Positions 26,775 through 36,792 of a stretch of DNA of 64,000 bases are shown in pieces. The position numbers and the translations under genes are program-made. The first letter of the stretch is position 1. The number at the start of each line of letters is the position of its first letter. Below the pieces are notes generated by a model. The model worked only from the letters and a program-made list of their open reading frames with translations. It did not search any database and had not been told where the DNA came from. The stretch comes from Hyphomonas sp. TMED17 (GTDB lineage Bacteria; Pseudomonadota; Alphaproteobacteria; Caulobacterales; Hyphomonadaceae): the NCBI GenBank assembly GCA_002172915.1, contig NHBW01000012.1, positions 4,538-68,537 on the forward strand, given 5' to 3'.

Positions 26775-28121
26775 ATGCGTTATCTTCCTCTTACAGATCA
26801 GGACCGTCGCCAGATGCTGGCGACGATTGGTGCAGCATCGATCGATGACTTCTATGAAGATGTGCCGGTGTCGGCCCGCCTATCAGGCGCGATTGAGGGC
26901 TTGCCGTCGCATCAGGGCGAGCTCGCAGTCGAGCGACATCTAAGCGGGCTGGCAAGCCGCAACCGGACGGCTGATGACGGTCCGTTTTTCCTTGGCGGTG
27001 GGGCATATCGCCATCATGTCCCGGCCAGCGTCGACATGATTATCCAGCGGTCGGAGTTTTTAACGACTTATACGCCTTACCAGCCTGAAATCGCGCAAGG
27101 TACATTGCAGACATTATTCGAGTTTCAGACCCAGGTTGCGGCCATGACGGCGATGGATGTCGCTAATGCAAGCATGTATGACGGATCGACAGCCTGTGCC
27201 GAGGCAGCGGTAATGGCATGCCGTGTTACACGCCGGAAGAAAGTTATTATGTCCGGAGGGGTGCATCCTCATTATGCTGCCGCAACCCGACTATTGTGCG
27301 AGGCGCAGGGGATTGAGGTTATTCAACTTCCGCCGGCCATTGATGGGGAACTGGATCTGATCGAATCGGTTAATGATGATACCGCTTGCGTAATTGGCCA
27401 ATCGCCTAATTTTTTCGGAACAATTACGGATCTGTCGCCGGTCTCCGAGGCCGCCCACGCTAATAAGGCGTTGATGGTCAGCGTATTTACCGAAGCGGTT
27501 TCGCTGGGTCTGGTTACCCCTCCTGGCGAGATGGGGGCCGACATTGCCGTTGGTGAAGGCCAGTCGATCGGCGGCGCTCTGAACTATGGTGGGCCATATG
27601 TCGGTTTGTTTGCCTGTAAAGACAAATTGGTCCGGCAGATGCCCGGTCGCTTGTGTGGAGAGACTGTCGATGCTGATGGTCAGCGCGGCTTTGTTCTGAC
27701 GCTTTCGACGCGGGAGCAGCATATCCGCCGTGACAAGGCAACTTCGAATATCTGCACCAATTCCGGCCTCTGCGCATTGGCATTTACTGCCCATATGAGC
27801 TTGCTTGGCGGCGTCGGTCTTGAGCATCTCGCCCGGCTTAATCACGAAGTTGCCTGCGATCTCGCTGACGCGCTGGGGGCGATTGAGGGAGTTGAGATTC
27901 TTACACCCCGCTTCTTTAATGAATTTGCCTATCGGATTCCTAAGTCTGCCGGGCCAGTTCTCGAAAAATTGTTAGCAAAAGGTGTTGTTGCGGGCGTGCA
28001 AGCCTGCCGGCTGCTGCCGGGGCAGGGGCTTGATGATGTGATGATAACATCGGCGACCGAATGCAATACGCCAGATGATATAGCCGCCTATGCGGCTGCG
28101 CTAAAGGAGTGCCTGTCATGA
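26775..28121 (+). CDS. gcvPA: Glycine dehydrogenase (decarboxylating) subunit 1
   Basis: N-terminal half of the split P protein, which decarboxylates glycine with PLP. 448 residues, opening [20 protein letters not shown] and containing [38 protein letters not shown] and [20 protein letters not shown]. This half lacks the PLP lysine, as expected. The gene overlaps gcvPB by four bases, giving equimolar subunits. Confidence 0.96.
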   Translation: MRYLPLTDQDRRQMLATIGAASIDDFYEDVPVSARLSGAIEGLPSHQGELAVERHLSGLASRNRTADDGPFFLGGGAYRHHVPASVDMIIQRSEFLTTYTPYQPEIAQGTLQTLFEFQTQVAAMTAMDVANASMYDGSTACAEAAVMACRVTRRKKVIMSGGVHPHYAAATRLLCEAQGIEVIQLPPAIDGELDLIESVNDDTACVIGQSPNFFGTITDLSPVSEAAHANKALMVSVFTEAVSLGLVTPPGEMGADIAVGEGQSIGGALNYGGPYVGLFACKDKLVRQMPGRLCGETVDADGQRGFVLTLSTREQHIRRDKATSNICTNSGLCALAFTAHMSLLGGVGLEHLARLNHEVACDLADALGAIEGVEILTPRFFNEFAYRIPKSAGPVLEKLLAKGVVAGVQACRLLPGQGLDDVMITSATECNTPDDIAAYAAALKECLS

Positions 28122-29686
28122 GTATGCAAACCGTGGGGCGTCTGAGCCAGCCAGTTGTTACCGGTACCAGTGATTGTGTAACTGTTTCTGGCTCAAAGGG
28201 CCTTTTACAAAGAGAAGATTTATTATTTGAGGTCGGCGCGGCTAACCAGACCGGCGTTGATTTACCCGGTCTGAAGAATCGCTCCGATCGGCTTGGCGGG
28301 GTGCGTCGTGCGCAGCCACTTCAGCTGGCAGGGCTGTCAGAGCCGCAAGCCGTTCGTCACTATGTTCGCTTAAGCCAGAAAAATTACGCTATTGATCTCG
28401 GATTGTTTCCGCTTGGCTCCTGCACCATGAAGCATAATCCAAGGCTGAATGAGAAAATGGCGCGCCTTCCCGGTTTCGCCAATATTCACCCCTTACAGCC
28501 TGAATCGAGCGTGCAGGGCGGATTGGCACTTATTGACGAACTCGCAGACTGGCTGAAGCGGTTAACCGGAATGCCGGCCGTAGCAATGAGCCCGAAAGCG
28601 GGCGCGCATGGTGAATTGTGCGGTATGCTAGCGATACGTAAGGCGCTGGAGGTGCGTGGAGAACTTGCTAGTCGACGGCGCGTGCTGGTGCCAGCATCGG
28701 CGCATGGAACCAATCCGGCAACGGCCATTCAATGTGGCTTTACGGTCGATGAAATAAAGGCCGATGCACGCGGTCGGGTCGATATGGCCGATCTTGAGCT
28801 CAAACTGCAGCAGACCGACGATATTGCTGCGATTATGCTGACCAATCCGAATACGTGTGGCCTCTTCGAAACGGATATCAAGGCAATTGCCGATCTCATC
28901 CATGCTGCTGGCGGTTATTTCTACTGTGATGGCGCTAATTTTAACGCAATTGTCGGTCGGGTACGGCCCGGTGATCTGGGTGTGGATGCAATGCATATCA
29001 ATCTGCACAAGACGTTCTCAACCCCACATGGGGGTGGGGGGCCAGGCTCCGGCCCAACGGTTCTTTCCGACGCGCTTGCCCCATATGCCCCATTGCCGTT
29101 TGTCGAGCGGACAGAGGCTGGCTTGCGACTGGTCGAGAATGATTGCGAGGAGTCGCAGCATAGCTTTGGGCGAATGATTGCATTCCATGGGCAGATGGGC
29201 ATGTTTGTCCGGGCGCTGGCATATATGCTCAGCCATGGGGGCGACGGGCTTAAGCAGGTTGCCGAGGATGCTGTCTTGAATGCTAATTATATTCAGGTGC
29301 GGCTGAAAACCGTGATGACTCCGGCTTTCTCGGGCTATTGCATGCATGAAGCGTTGTTTTCAGATGCCTTTACAGCTGAAGGCGTCGAAACAATTGATAT
29401 TGCAAAGGCGCTGATCGACGAGGGTTATCATCCCATGACCATGTATTTTCCTTTAGTTGTTCATGGCGCGATGTTGATCGAGCCGACCGAGACTGAGAGC
29501 AAGCAGGAACTAGATCGTTTTTGTGATGTCATGACGGATATTGCAGCACGTGCTAGTCGCGGGCACGACAGCCTGTTGACGGCGCCGGTTAATGCGCCGG
29601 TCAAGCGTCTCGATGAGACGCAGGCCGCTCGGCGTCCGGTCTTGAAGTGGCAGCCACCGGTGAACGAAGCAATCGCGGCGGAATGA
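28118..29686 (+). CDS. gcvPB: Glycine dehydrogenase (decarboxylating) subunit 2
   Basis: C-terminal, PLP-binding half of the P protein. 522 residues. The PLP lysine is Lys298 in [20 protein letters not shown]. Other landmarks are [21 protein letters not shown] and [20 protein letters not shown]. The ATG at 28118 is chosen over a GTG three codons upstream because AAGGAG lies eight bases ahead and the ATGA overlap couples it to gcvPA. Last gene of the operon; I see no terminator after it. Confidence 0.96.
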   Translation: MSMQTVGRLSQPVVTGTSDCVTVSGSKGLLQREDLLFEVGAANQTGVDLPGLKNRSDRLGGVRRAQPLQLAGLSEPQAVRHYVRLSQKNYAIDLGLFPLGSCTMKHNPRLNEKMARLPGFANIHPLQPESSVQGGLALIDELADWLKRLTGMPAVAMSPKAGAHGELCGMLAIRKALEVRGELASRRRVLVPASAHGTNPATAIQCGFTVDEIKADARGRVDMADLELKLQQTDDIAAIMLTNPNTCGLFETDIKAIADLIHAAGGYFYCDGANFNAIVGRVRPGDLGVDAMHINLHKTFSTPHGGGGPGSGPTVLSDALAPYAPLPFVERTEAGLRLVENDCEESQHSFGRMIAFHGQMGMFVRALAYMLSHGGDGLKQVAEDAVLNANYIQVRLKTVMTPAFSGYCMHEALFSDAFTAEGVETIDIAKALIDEGYHPMTMYFPLVVHGAMLIEPTETESKQELDRFCDVMTDIAARASRGHDSLLTAPVNAPVKRLDETQAARRPVLKWQPPVNEAIAAE

Positions 29687-29833
29687 ATATGATGAGCAGT
29701 TTTATGGTCCGATGCGGAAAGGTTTTGTGATTATCGGGGGTCGCTGGAGATCATAGCATGAAAGGTGCCGGTTAGACCCAAAATAGTGTTTGCTCGCACT
29801 GGACGGGATTATTAGACGTCACATATAAATTGA

Positions 29834-30175
29834 ATGATCTTCAAACTTTCACCGATAGGAAGAGCCAAGCTCGAAGCGATTGACATAATGCCAGCCATCC
29901 GGTCTTTCAGTCGAACAATACGCCGGCTGCTGCGGCCTGCTCTGGCGGTGTTGGGGCTCGTTTTTATACTTATTTCGATACCGATTTCGATCCTGACGCC
30001 ACTCCTCCCGGTAGGTCTGCCTTTCATGATTGCCGGTGTTGTTCTGCTTGGCCGGAATTCTGTCTGGGGTCGCCAGGCGATGGAAGCATTATTGAAGCGA
30101 TTTCCGCATATTGAGCGACCCGCGCCGCGATGGCTGATGAAGGCCGTTTTTGGTCGCGAGAAGAACGGCCATTAG
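29834..30175 (+). CDS. Small two-helix membrane protein, unknown function
   Basis: 113 residues. A basic, amphipathic N-terminus (SRTIRRLLRP) is followed by a long hydrophobic stretch, about 36-71, with a central proline break (ISIPISILTPLLPVGLPF) that reads as two membrane helices. A basic C-terminal tail follows (FPHIERPAPRWLMKAVFG). The hairpin with a Pro/Gly turn resembles the small PGPGW-type membrane proteins but lacks that exact motif. The start is uncertain; an internal ATG at 29888 is an alternative and no ribosome binding site decides it. Confidence 0.5.
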   Translation: MIFKLSPIGRAKLEAIDIMPAIRSFSRTIRRLLRPALAVLGLVFILISIPISILTPLLPVGLPFMIAGVVLLGRNSVWGRQAMEALLKRFPHIERPAPRWLMKAVFGREKNGH

Positions 30176-30673
30176 AGGCCATCCGGTAGATTAATTCTCG
30201 GTGATATGGTCCGTACACTAAGAGCAGGCAAACCATATCCGCAAAGAAATCTGTTTTAACCGATATTCCTGAATGCGCATCAGCTCACATAATCGCTTTT
30301 TCAAGCTTGGCCCATTGCTTTTTTTATCAGCTGATCGGGCCTGAGGCGTGCAGTTTTTACAATGCGACGGCGCAAGCATTCAAGTGCAGGTATTTGCCGT
30401 CATAATATTCGCCGCCCGACACGGTCCGGTCCGAATTCTCAAAGCCAGCTAGGCTGGTGTCATCGTGCGGATGGTGCGAATGAACGGCCATGAGGTGTCT
30501 TTAACGAATAGCGCGTTCGCACGCCGCCTGCCGGCGATGCGAAACAGAGTCTCACGCGCCAATGTTTCACCGTGCCGGGAGGTCGCACTGCGCCGAGGAC
30601 GTTTATGCTTAGCGACCGGTTTGATTATTGATTTGAAGCGAGATTAGCGAAGGATAAAAACCAAAAACGCGAC
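30176..30673. other. Intergenic region, nothing recognised
   Basis: About 500 bases between a plus-strand membrane-protein gene and the convergent end of the ATP synthase operon. I see no tRNA, no convincing reading frame, and only a short weak hairpin (CCAGC/GCTGG near 30450). No clear terminator is seen for either flanking transcript. Confidence 0.5.
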
Positions 30674-31234
30674 TTATTTTAGGCTGTCACTGATCTCGTC
30701 GAGGGCCTTGTCGAATGCCGCCCCCTGGCTGTCCGCATCTGACAGGATCGATTTAAGGGCCGAGGTCGCTGCATCCGCCGCTGCGCGACGGACATCGTCA
30801 GCAGCTTGCGTTTCCGCGCGATTGATACGTTGTTCCGCCTGCTTTTCACGACGGGCCACTTTGGCTTCCAATTCAGCCTTGGCTTCAGCCATTAACTGTT
30901 TAGCGTCGGCCTTCGCGCGTTTTACAATCTGCTTTGCCGATTCATCAGCTTCGCGTGCACGACGCTCGGCATCGGTCATCAGCTTCATTGCCTCTTCGCG
31001 AAGGGCTTGTGCATCGTCAATTTGCTTCTGGATACTTTCAGCGCGTGAATCGAGACCACTGAATACGGCTTTGAAAGCGCCCATTGCTCCGGCAATCATC
31101 AGAAATACGACTAGCGCTGCGAACGCCACTGCCGTAACGGGATCCGCGTACCATGCGACTGATGTTTCGCCGCCGGCGGCAAAGGCTGCCGGTGAGAGGA
31201 GAATGGCAGGCGCAATAATAAGCATTCGAAGCAT
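30674..31234 (-). CDS. atpF: ATP synthase F0 subunit b
   Basis: Peripheral-stalk subunit tethering F1 to the membrane. 186 residues: a hydrophobic, signal-like N-terminus (MLRMLIIAPAILLSPAAFA), a membrane helix (VTAVAFAALVVFLMIAGAMG), then a long charged Ala/Lys/Glu helix typical of the dimeric stalk. AAGGAA lies eight bases before the ATG. It is the last gene of the F0 operon and pairs with the b' gene just upstream; photosynthetic bacteria and alphaproteobacteria use such b/b' heterodimers. Confidence 0.92.
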   Translation of the reverse strand: MLRMLIIAPAILLSPAAFAAGGETSVAWYADPVTAVAFAALVVFLMIAGAMGAFKAVFSGLDSRAESIQKQIDDAQALREEAMKLMTDAERRAREADESAKQIVKRAKADAKQLMAEAKAELEAKVARREKQAEQRINRAETQAADDVRRAAADAATSALKSILSDADSQGAAFDKALDEISDSLK

Positions 31235-31245
31235 TAGAAAATTCC

Positions 31246-31779
31246 TTAAGACACTAACGGCTTAACCGCTGCCGAGATGTCGGATTTTTTGACTTTCGCA
31301 CCGATTTTCTTTGCCATTAGAACACCGGCATCGACCGCAATCGATTCAACATTCTTGATTGCATCAGCCCGGAGCGCGGTGATGCGTTCTCCGGCTTCCG
31401 CCAGTTTCTTTTCGAGATTGGCATCAACCACTGCGGTTTCTTCGCGAATTTCAACATCAATCTTCAGCCGTGCTTTGGCGGCTGTTTCCCGGGCTTTTGT
31501 CCGGGCTGCTGAAATCGATGTTTCCACAGCTGCCTGAGCTTTCTGAGACTGCTCATTCAGGATCGCAGCTTCGTCGAGGCTTTCGGCAATAGTGTTTTCC
31601 CGCCGCTCCAATATTGCCCCGAGACGAGGTAATATCAGGCGCGACAGGACGATATAAAGGACCCCGAAGAGCAGTACCAACCAGAAAAGTTGGGACGGGA
31701 AATGCCAAGGGTCGAAAGGTGGAAAGGCGGGTTTAGCCGCACCACTTTCTGCCGCCGACGCGAGGACAAATATACTCAT
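31246..31779 (-). CDS. atpG: ATP synthase F0 subunit b'
   Basis: Second peripheral-stalk subunit, partner of b. 177 residues with an N-terminal cytoplasm- or periplasm-facing segment (PAFPPFDPWHFPSQLFW), one membrane helix (LFWLVLLFGVLYIVLSRLIL) and a long helical tail rich in Ala, Glu and Lys. FPPFDPWHFPSQLFWLVL is the family pattern for b'. It lies between atpE and atpF. Some annotations call this gene atpF'. Confidence 0.92.
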   Translation of the reverse strand: MSIFVLASAAESGAAKPAFPPFDPWHFPSQLFWLVLLFGVLYIVLSRLILPRLGAILERRENTIAESLDEAAILNEQSQKAQAAVETSISAARTKARETAAKARLKIDVEIREETAVVDANLEKKLAEAGERITALRADAIKNVESIAVDAGVLMAKKIGAKVKKSDISAAVKPLVS

Positions 31780-31816
31780 CTCTTTGGAACCTTAATTGAT
31801 ACGGTTTTGTTGGGAC

Positions 31817-32053
31817 TTAAACAACAAACAGGATCAGGATCGATACGAGGAATGCCAAAATGCCGAGGGCTTCCGACAGAGCCATACCGATGAACAGGTT
31901 ACCTGTTTGCTGTGGCGCGGCTGATGGGTTGCGCATGGCTGCATCGAGGAATGAGCCAAAAATGTTACCAACACCAATAGCGGCACCAATCATGCCCAGG
32001 GTTGCAAGGCCGGCACCAACATATTTGAGCCCTAGAGTGATATCGCCTTCCAT
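31817..32053 (-). CDS. atpE: ATP synthase F0 subunit c
   Basis: Proteolipid forming the rotary ring. 78 residues, two membrane helices. The first holds the packed glycines (GAAIGVGNIFG); the proton-binding carboxylate is Glu61 in GMALSEALGILAF. There is no extra polar ligand set of the sodium type that I can see, so protons are the likely ion. AAAGGAGATTCTC before the ATG is a strong ribosome binding site, fitting the high subunit copy number. Confidence 0.96.
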   Translation of the reverse strand: MEGDITLGLKYVGAGLATLGMIGAAIGVGNIFGSFLDAAMRNPSAAPQQTGNLFIGMALSEALGILAFLVSILILFVV

Positions 32054-32161
32054 GAGAATCTCCTTTGGGAAGTCTGTTTTAAATCTGCGCCCCCGTGAAG
32101 CGTTTTATACGAGAGACGTCAAGCTATGGTTCGCGGTTTAGTTGCCGCAGTTGAAAATTAA

Positions 32162-32932
32162 TTAATGCGAAGGATGCAATGCGTCACTGAGGTAAACGCA
32201 GGTTAGAATTGCGAAAACATAGGCCTGCAGGCCAGCAACGAGGAGTTCGAGCGCGTTCAATGCAACACCCATTGCAAAGGCAAGCGGGGCAAGTGCGATA
32301 TAAGCGCCGCCAGCGGCAAACAGGGTTACTGCAAATCCGGCAAACAGTTTCAGCATGATGTGACCGGCCAGCATGTTTGCGAACAGTCGCAGCGACAATG
32401 TCAATGGACGCGCAACGAAGGATATGACTTCGATCGGGATAAGCAGAATATAAATATACCAGGGCGCGCCAGATGGAGCGAACAGTTTGAAAAAGCCCAG
32501 GCCGTTTTTGTAAATCCCGTAAATCAGGACAATGCTGATAACCAGAAGAGCCAGCGCCGCGGTCACAACAAGATGGCTGGTTGTCGTAAATGCGTAGGGC
32601 ACCATGCCAATCATGTTTGCAAAAAAGATAAAGAAGAACAGCGTGAATACGAACGGGAAGAATTTTAAACCTTCTTCGCCAGCCGTACTGCGAATCATAT
32701 CCGCGACAAAGCCGTAGCCAATTTCGGCAATCGACTGGATCCGATTAGGAACAAGTCCACCACGTGACGCCGCATAGCCAAATACGGCGATGATCATCAC
32801 AACACCGAGCAACATAAAGCCCGATGCATTCGTGAAGGAAATGTCGAAGCCGAAAAGTTCTGGCAGCTCGATCCATTTCTGGACAACGAACTGGTGCATC
32901 GGATCTGCTATCTGTGGGAAAAAATAGGTCAT
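32162..32932 (-). CDS. atpB: ATP synthase F0 subunit a
   Basis: Proton-channel stator subunit. 256 residues with five to six membrane helices. The essential arginine is in PLTLSLRLFANMLAGHIM; the C-terminal helix region ELLVAGLQAYVFAILTCVYL is canonical. It follows atpI by seven bases and precedes atpE after a 108-base gap with its own strong ribosome binding site. Confidence 0.96.
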   Translation of the reverse strand: MTYFFPQIADPMHQFVVQKWIELPELFGFDISFTNASGFMLLGVVMIIAVFGYAASRGGLVPNRIQSIAEIGYGFVADMIRSTAGEEGLKFFPFVFTLFFFIFFANMIGMVPYAFTTTSHLVVTAALALLVISIVLIYGIYKNGLGFFKLFAPSGAPWYIYILLIPIEVISFVARPLTLSLRLFANMLAGHIMLKLFAGFAVTLFAAGGAYIALAPLAFAMGVALNALELLVAGLQAYVFAILTCVYLSDALHPSH

Positions 32933-32939
32933 CTAAATT

Positions 32940-33287
32940 CTATTCTTTCGAATCTTTGTTTATTTCGTCCGCGCTATTGGCCGGATTGATGCCCGCGGTC
33001 AACTGTTGATAGGCGCGTATAACACCGAGAACGCCAGCTGCAAGGCCAAAGCCCAGAAAGATTAGCAGGCCCCAAGGTCGAGACCCGAGCCATTCATCGA
33101 TATACAGCCCCGCCATCAAGCCGACGAAAATGCAGGCGACCATTTCAGCGCCGTATCTCAGAGCCATTCCACCCGCAGAGACACTGGCCGTTTCGACAGG
33201 GTCGGTCGGTGCTTTCACCTTTGAACGTCTGGCGGCCTGCGCGCGCTTGATCCGTTCCGACAGATCATCGGTTTCATTCTCAGCCAT
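32940..33287 (-). CDS. atpI: ATP synthase accessory protein AtpI (AtpZ/AtpI type)
   Basis: Small membrane protein thought to help c-ring assembly or cation supply. 115 residues: charged N-terminus (NETDDLSERIKRAQAARRSK), then two membrane helices (YGAEMVACIFVGLMAGLYID; WGLLIFLGFGLAAGVLGVIR). The ATG at 33287 is preferred to a TTG at 33302, which has no ribosome binding site. It begins 18 bases after the smc stop, so F0 may be co-transcribed with smc. Confidence 0.85.
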   Translation of the reverse strand: MAENETDDLSERIKRAQAARRSKVKAPTDPVETASVSAGGMALRYGAEMVACIFVGLMAGLYIDEWLGSRPWGLLIFLGFGLAAGVLGVIRAYQQLTAGINPANSADEINKDSKE

Positions 33288-33305
33288 GGCGGTCTCGATC
33301 AATTT

Positions 33306-36300
33306 TTACTCTGCTGCGACAAGTTGTTCGGCAGTGTTTAAATCAACTGATACAAGTTTGGAAACGCCTTTTTCCCGCATGGTTACACCAAACAGTCGGT
33401 CCATCCGGCTCATCGTAACCGGATTATGAGTGATAACGATGAAGCGGGTGTCGGTCCGCCGGCGCATCTCGCCAAGCATACGGCAAAACCGGTCGACATT
33501 TGCGTCATCGAGCGGGGCGTCGACTTCGTCGAGGACACAAATTGGTGACGGACGGGACAGAAAAACTGCGAAAATAAGCGCCGTTGCGGTGAGCGCTTGC
33601 TCTCCGCCTGACATTAATGACAGCGCCCCAAGTCGTTTGCCTGGCGGCTGCGCCATGATTTCAAGTCCGGCTTTGAGCGGATCATCCGCGTCAACAAGCC
33701 GCAACTCGGCTTCCCCTCCGCGAAAGAGGGTTGTGAACAGTGATTTGAAATGTGCGTTGACCTGGTCAAAGGCTTCAATCAGCCGGCCGCGTCCCTCCTT
33801 ATTGAGGGCATTGATACCATCACGTAGTTTGGCAATTGCGGCTTCAAGATCGGCCTTTTCCTCCGTCTGCAGGTTGAGACGTTGGCTCAGCTCCTCGACC
33901 TCAGCGCTTGCCTCCATATTTACACCACCCAGCTGCTCTCGCTCGAGCCAGTATTGATCGGTCAGGCGTGTTGCTTCTGCGAGTTCGAGCGATTCGATTT
34001 CCGTTTCGGGAAAAACTTCGTAGGCGCGGTGCAACAGGCCGTCTGGTCTGACCTGGAAATTTGTTTCGGCGACGGCTTCCGTCTCGGCCAGGCGGATGGC
34101 TGCATTTTCTCTACGCGCGTTTGCAACGGCGAGATTTTCGCGCGCGCTTATTGCCAGATTGGATGCGCTTCGCGCTGTACTTTCAAGTTCTCGCAGGCTT
34201 TTCTCAGCAATTGCGAGCTGATCGGCTGCCGCTTTCCGCTCCTCCTCAAAACCCGCAACCTGTTCGACGAGCTGGTCGATATCTTTTCGCAGAGTTGCCG
34301 GTAGGGCTTCGGCTTGCGTGCGCTCGTGCTCGGTTTCGATCTGGCGTTTTAGCATGAGCTGCAACCGCTCTTCGCCTTTTTCCAGCCGCATGCTCCAGCG
34401 CTCAATATCCTCGGAAACAGATTGCCTGCGGGCCAGTGCCTGTTGCCGGTTACGGGTCAAGTCGAGTAGCCGTCCGCGCGCCTCAGCTTCGCTATTGCGC
34501 GCCAGAGTTAATGCACCTTTCGCTTTGGTCGCGGTCGCTGTCAGTTCGATGATCACATTATCATCGACGGCCGTATTGACGGTTTCAAGGGTCAGCTCTG
34601 CGAGATTGAGATCGCGTTCCGTGCGTTCGAGATGGTCAGAAAGCGCTTCCATTTTCAGAAGGTATCGTTCAGCCGCCTGAGTAGATTTTGATACGCTCGA
34701 CTTCGCCTCTTCGGCGCGTGCGGCGAGATCACGAATCTTATGGCGACGGGCTTGTATATCGGCGTCATGCTCCAGTCGCTTCGTCTTGCACTGCTCGTAA
34801 TCAGTGGCGAGTTCGCTGCGTGAGTCCAGTAGAGGTTTCTTTTCCGCTTCCAATTCTTCGAGACGGACTTGCTGTTTCAACCGTTCGGCGGCTGCGGTCG
34901 GCGCGGCGGGCGTTCTGACAAAGCCGTCCCACCGCCAGAGATGGCCTTCCTTGCTGACCAGCCTTTGTCCCGGCTGAAGCTGTGTTGCAAGTGCTGCGCC
35001 CTTATCGGCCTCAACCAGCCCGCACATGGACAAACGACTGGCGAGTTCCGGCGGCGCCGCAACAAGCTCGGTCAAAGGAATGGCACCGGCCGGTAATGGC
35101 AGTGTATCGGTTTTGCCCTCTGTCCAGTAGATTGCGGCCGTGATGTCGGTCGGTGCCTGCAGATCGTCGCCGAGAGCGACTGCGACAGCCTTCTCATATC
35201 CCTGCTTGGTGCGCATTTGATCCAGCACAGGCGGCGCAACAGTGGAGGCGTGCTTCTTTAAAAGCCGTTGGAGGCCGGAAATTTCCGTTTCGATCGTTCG
35301 AACAGCATCTTCGACAGCGTTCAATGCCTGTTTCGCATTATCTTCACTGCTGACTATCGTATTCTGGTTGCCCTCGATGTCAGCCAGATCACGTTCGGCT
35401 TCTTCTAATGCTTGTGTCGCTTCGATAGCGCTTTGCCGAATAGCGTTAATATTGCCTGAGGCTTGCTCCTGCTGCTTCAGAGTCTGTTGATCAGCTCGAA
35501 TTTTCTCGACATCGGAGGTTAGCTTGTCGCGCCGCAATAGATGGGCTTTGACATTAGCTTCAAGCGCCTGGTTCTGGGCCAGCTGTGCTGCGAGCGCGCC
35601 ATTGCAGCGGTCGGCCTCGATCTGGGCGGCTTCGAGCTTCTCGCGAGCGACCCGATGCGCCTGTTCAGCAAGTTTCTCTTTTTCGAGATTGAGATTATCG
35701 TCGGCGACCGGCAGTGCGGCGAGGCGATCGCGGGCTTCTGTCAGCTGGACCTGCGCGTCTTCCTGTTGCGCCTGCTCGCGCGCAATATCCTGTTCCAGAC
35801 GAACAGATTCCGATTGCAGGCGTGTAAAATTCTCGACCGCAGCATTTCGTTCCGCCTCAAGTCGTGCCAGTGTGATTTTGGCCTGTCCAAGCCGGCCGCT
35901 GGCAGTCGCCTCGGCGGTCCTTAACGGGGTCAGCGATTCATTTTGCGTCAGGCGCTGAGTCTCCGCCATAGCTGCAGCGCGCGACAGGTCCTCAAGCGAC
36001 TGCTTCGCTTCTGATAGGGCCTGCTGGGCTTGCTGATGCTCGGCGCTGGCAAGTTGCCATTTTAGATGGGCGTTGAACGCCTCCATGGCGCTAATTTTTC
36101 GACTGAGGTCTTCATACTTCCGCGCTTTCCGGGCTTGTCGCTTCAAACTTTCGAGCTGGCGTTCGACTTCTGATGAGACTTCCGTCAGCCTTTCTATATT
36201 ATTTTCTGCCGCCTGCAGTTTAAGCTCCGCCTCGTGTCGACGAGTATTCAGTCCCGAAATGCCGGCGGCTTCTTCGAGAATTCGGCGTCTGTTTTGAGGT

Positions 36301-36767
36301 TTGGCGGAAATAAGTTCGGAAATCTGCCCCTGCCGGACGAGAGATGGCGAATTGGCACCCGTCGAAGCATCGGCAAAAATCAGTTTGACGTCTTTACCCC
36401 TGGCCGTCCGGCTGTTGACCTTATAGATCGAACCGGCCCCGCGCTTTAGCCGTCGTGTGATTTCGATCTCGTCGCTTGCATTAAACTGGGCCGGTGCCGT
36501 GCGGTTGGTATTGTCGAGCATAAGGGTGACTTCGGCGATTTCTCTCGCTGGTCGTCCTGCAGCCCCATTAAAGATCAGGTCATCCATCTCGTCGCCGCGC
36601 ATGGCACGCGCAGAGGTTGCACCCATTGCCCAGCGTAACGCTTCCAGGAGGTTGGATTTGCCACAGCCGTTCGGGCCGACAATGCCGGTTAGGCCCGGCC
36701 TGATCGGGACGGTTTCGGGGTCAACAAAGGATTTGAAACCGGCAATGCGGATTTCCTTAAAATGCAT
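33306..36767 (-). CDS. smc: Chromosome segregation ATPase SMC
   Basis: Condensin ATPase that organises and segregates the chromosome. 1153 residues. The Walker A motif is GPNGCGKSNLLEALRWAMG from residue 31. Two long coiled coils surround a central hinge (near TVAPPVLDQMRTKQGYEKAV). The C-terminal head has the ABC signature LSLMSGGEQALTA and Walker B ICVLDEVDAPLDDANVDRF. ScpA/ScpB partners are not in this window. It lies between a DsbA-like lipoprotein gene (25-base gap) and atpI on the same strand. Confidence 0.97.
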   Translation of the reverse strand: MHFKEIRIAGFKSFVDPETVPIRPGLTGIVGPNGCGKSNLLEALRWAMGATSARAMRGDEMDDLIFNGAAGRPAREIAEVTLMLDNTNRTAPAQFNASDEIEITRRLKRGAGSIYKVNSRTARGKDVKLIFADASTGANSPSLVRQGQISELISAKPQNRRRILEEAAGISGLNTRRHEAELKLQAAENNIERLTEVSSEVERQLESLKRQARKARKYEDLSRKISAMEAFNAHLKWQLASAEHQQAQQALSEAKQSLEDLSRAAAMAETQRLTQNESLTPLRTAEATASGRLGQAKITLARLEAERNAAVENFTRLQSESVRLEQDIAREQAQQEDAQVQLTEARDRLAALPVADDNLNLEKEKLAEQAHRVAREKLEAAQIEADRCNGALAAQLAQNQALEANVKAHLLRRDKLTSDVEKIRADQQTLKQQEQASGNINAIRQSAIEATQALEEAERDLADIEGNQNTIVSSEDNAKQALNAVEDAVRTIETEISGLQRLLKKHASTVAPPVLDQMRTKQGYEKAVAVALGDDLQAPTDITAAIYWTEGKTDTLPLPAGAIPLTELVAAPPELASRLSMCGLVEADKGAALATQLQPGQRLVSKEGHLWRWDGFVRTPAAPTAAAERLKQQVRLEELEAEKKPLLDSRSELATDYEQCKTKRLEHDADIQARRHKIRDLAARAEEAKSSVSKSTQAAERYLLKMEALSDHLERTERDLNLAELTLETVNTAVDDNVIIELTATATKAKGALTLARNSEAEARGRLLDLTRNRQQALARRQSVSEDIERWSMRLEKGEERLQLMLKRQIETEHERTQAEALPATLRKDIDQLVEQVAGFEEERKAAADQLAIAEKSLRELESTARSASNLAISARENLAVANARRENAAIRLAETEAVAETNFQVRPDGLLHRAYEVFPETEIESLELAEATRLTDQYWLEREQLGGVNMEASAEVEELSQRLNLQTEEKADLEAAIAKLRDGINALNKEGRGRLIEAFDQVNAHFKSLFTTLFRGGEAELRLVDADDPLKAGLEIMAQPPGKRLGALSLMSGGEQALTATALIFAVFLSRPSPICVLDEVDAPLDDANVDRFCRMLGEMRRRTDTRFIVITHNPVTMSRMDRLFGVTMREKGVSKLVSVDLNTAEQLVAAE

Positions 36768-36792
36768 TCTGACCCTTCTTTCGCCCCGATGA

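Noticed and set aside
30465-30647. 60-codon plus-strand frame before atpF end
   Set aside because: Very basic, no ribosome binding site or domain; likely chance.
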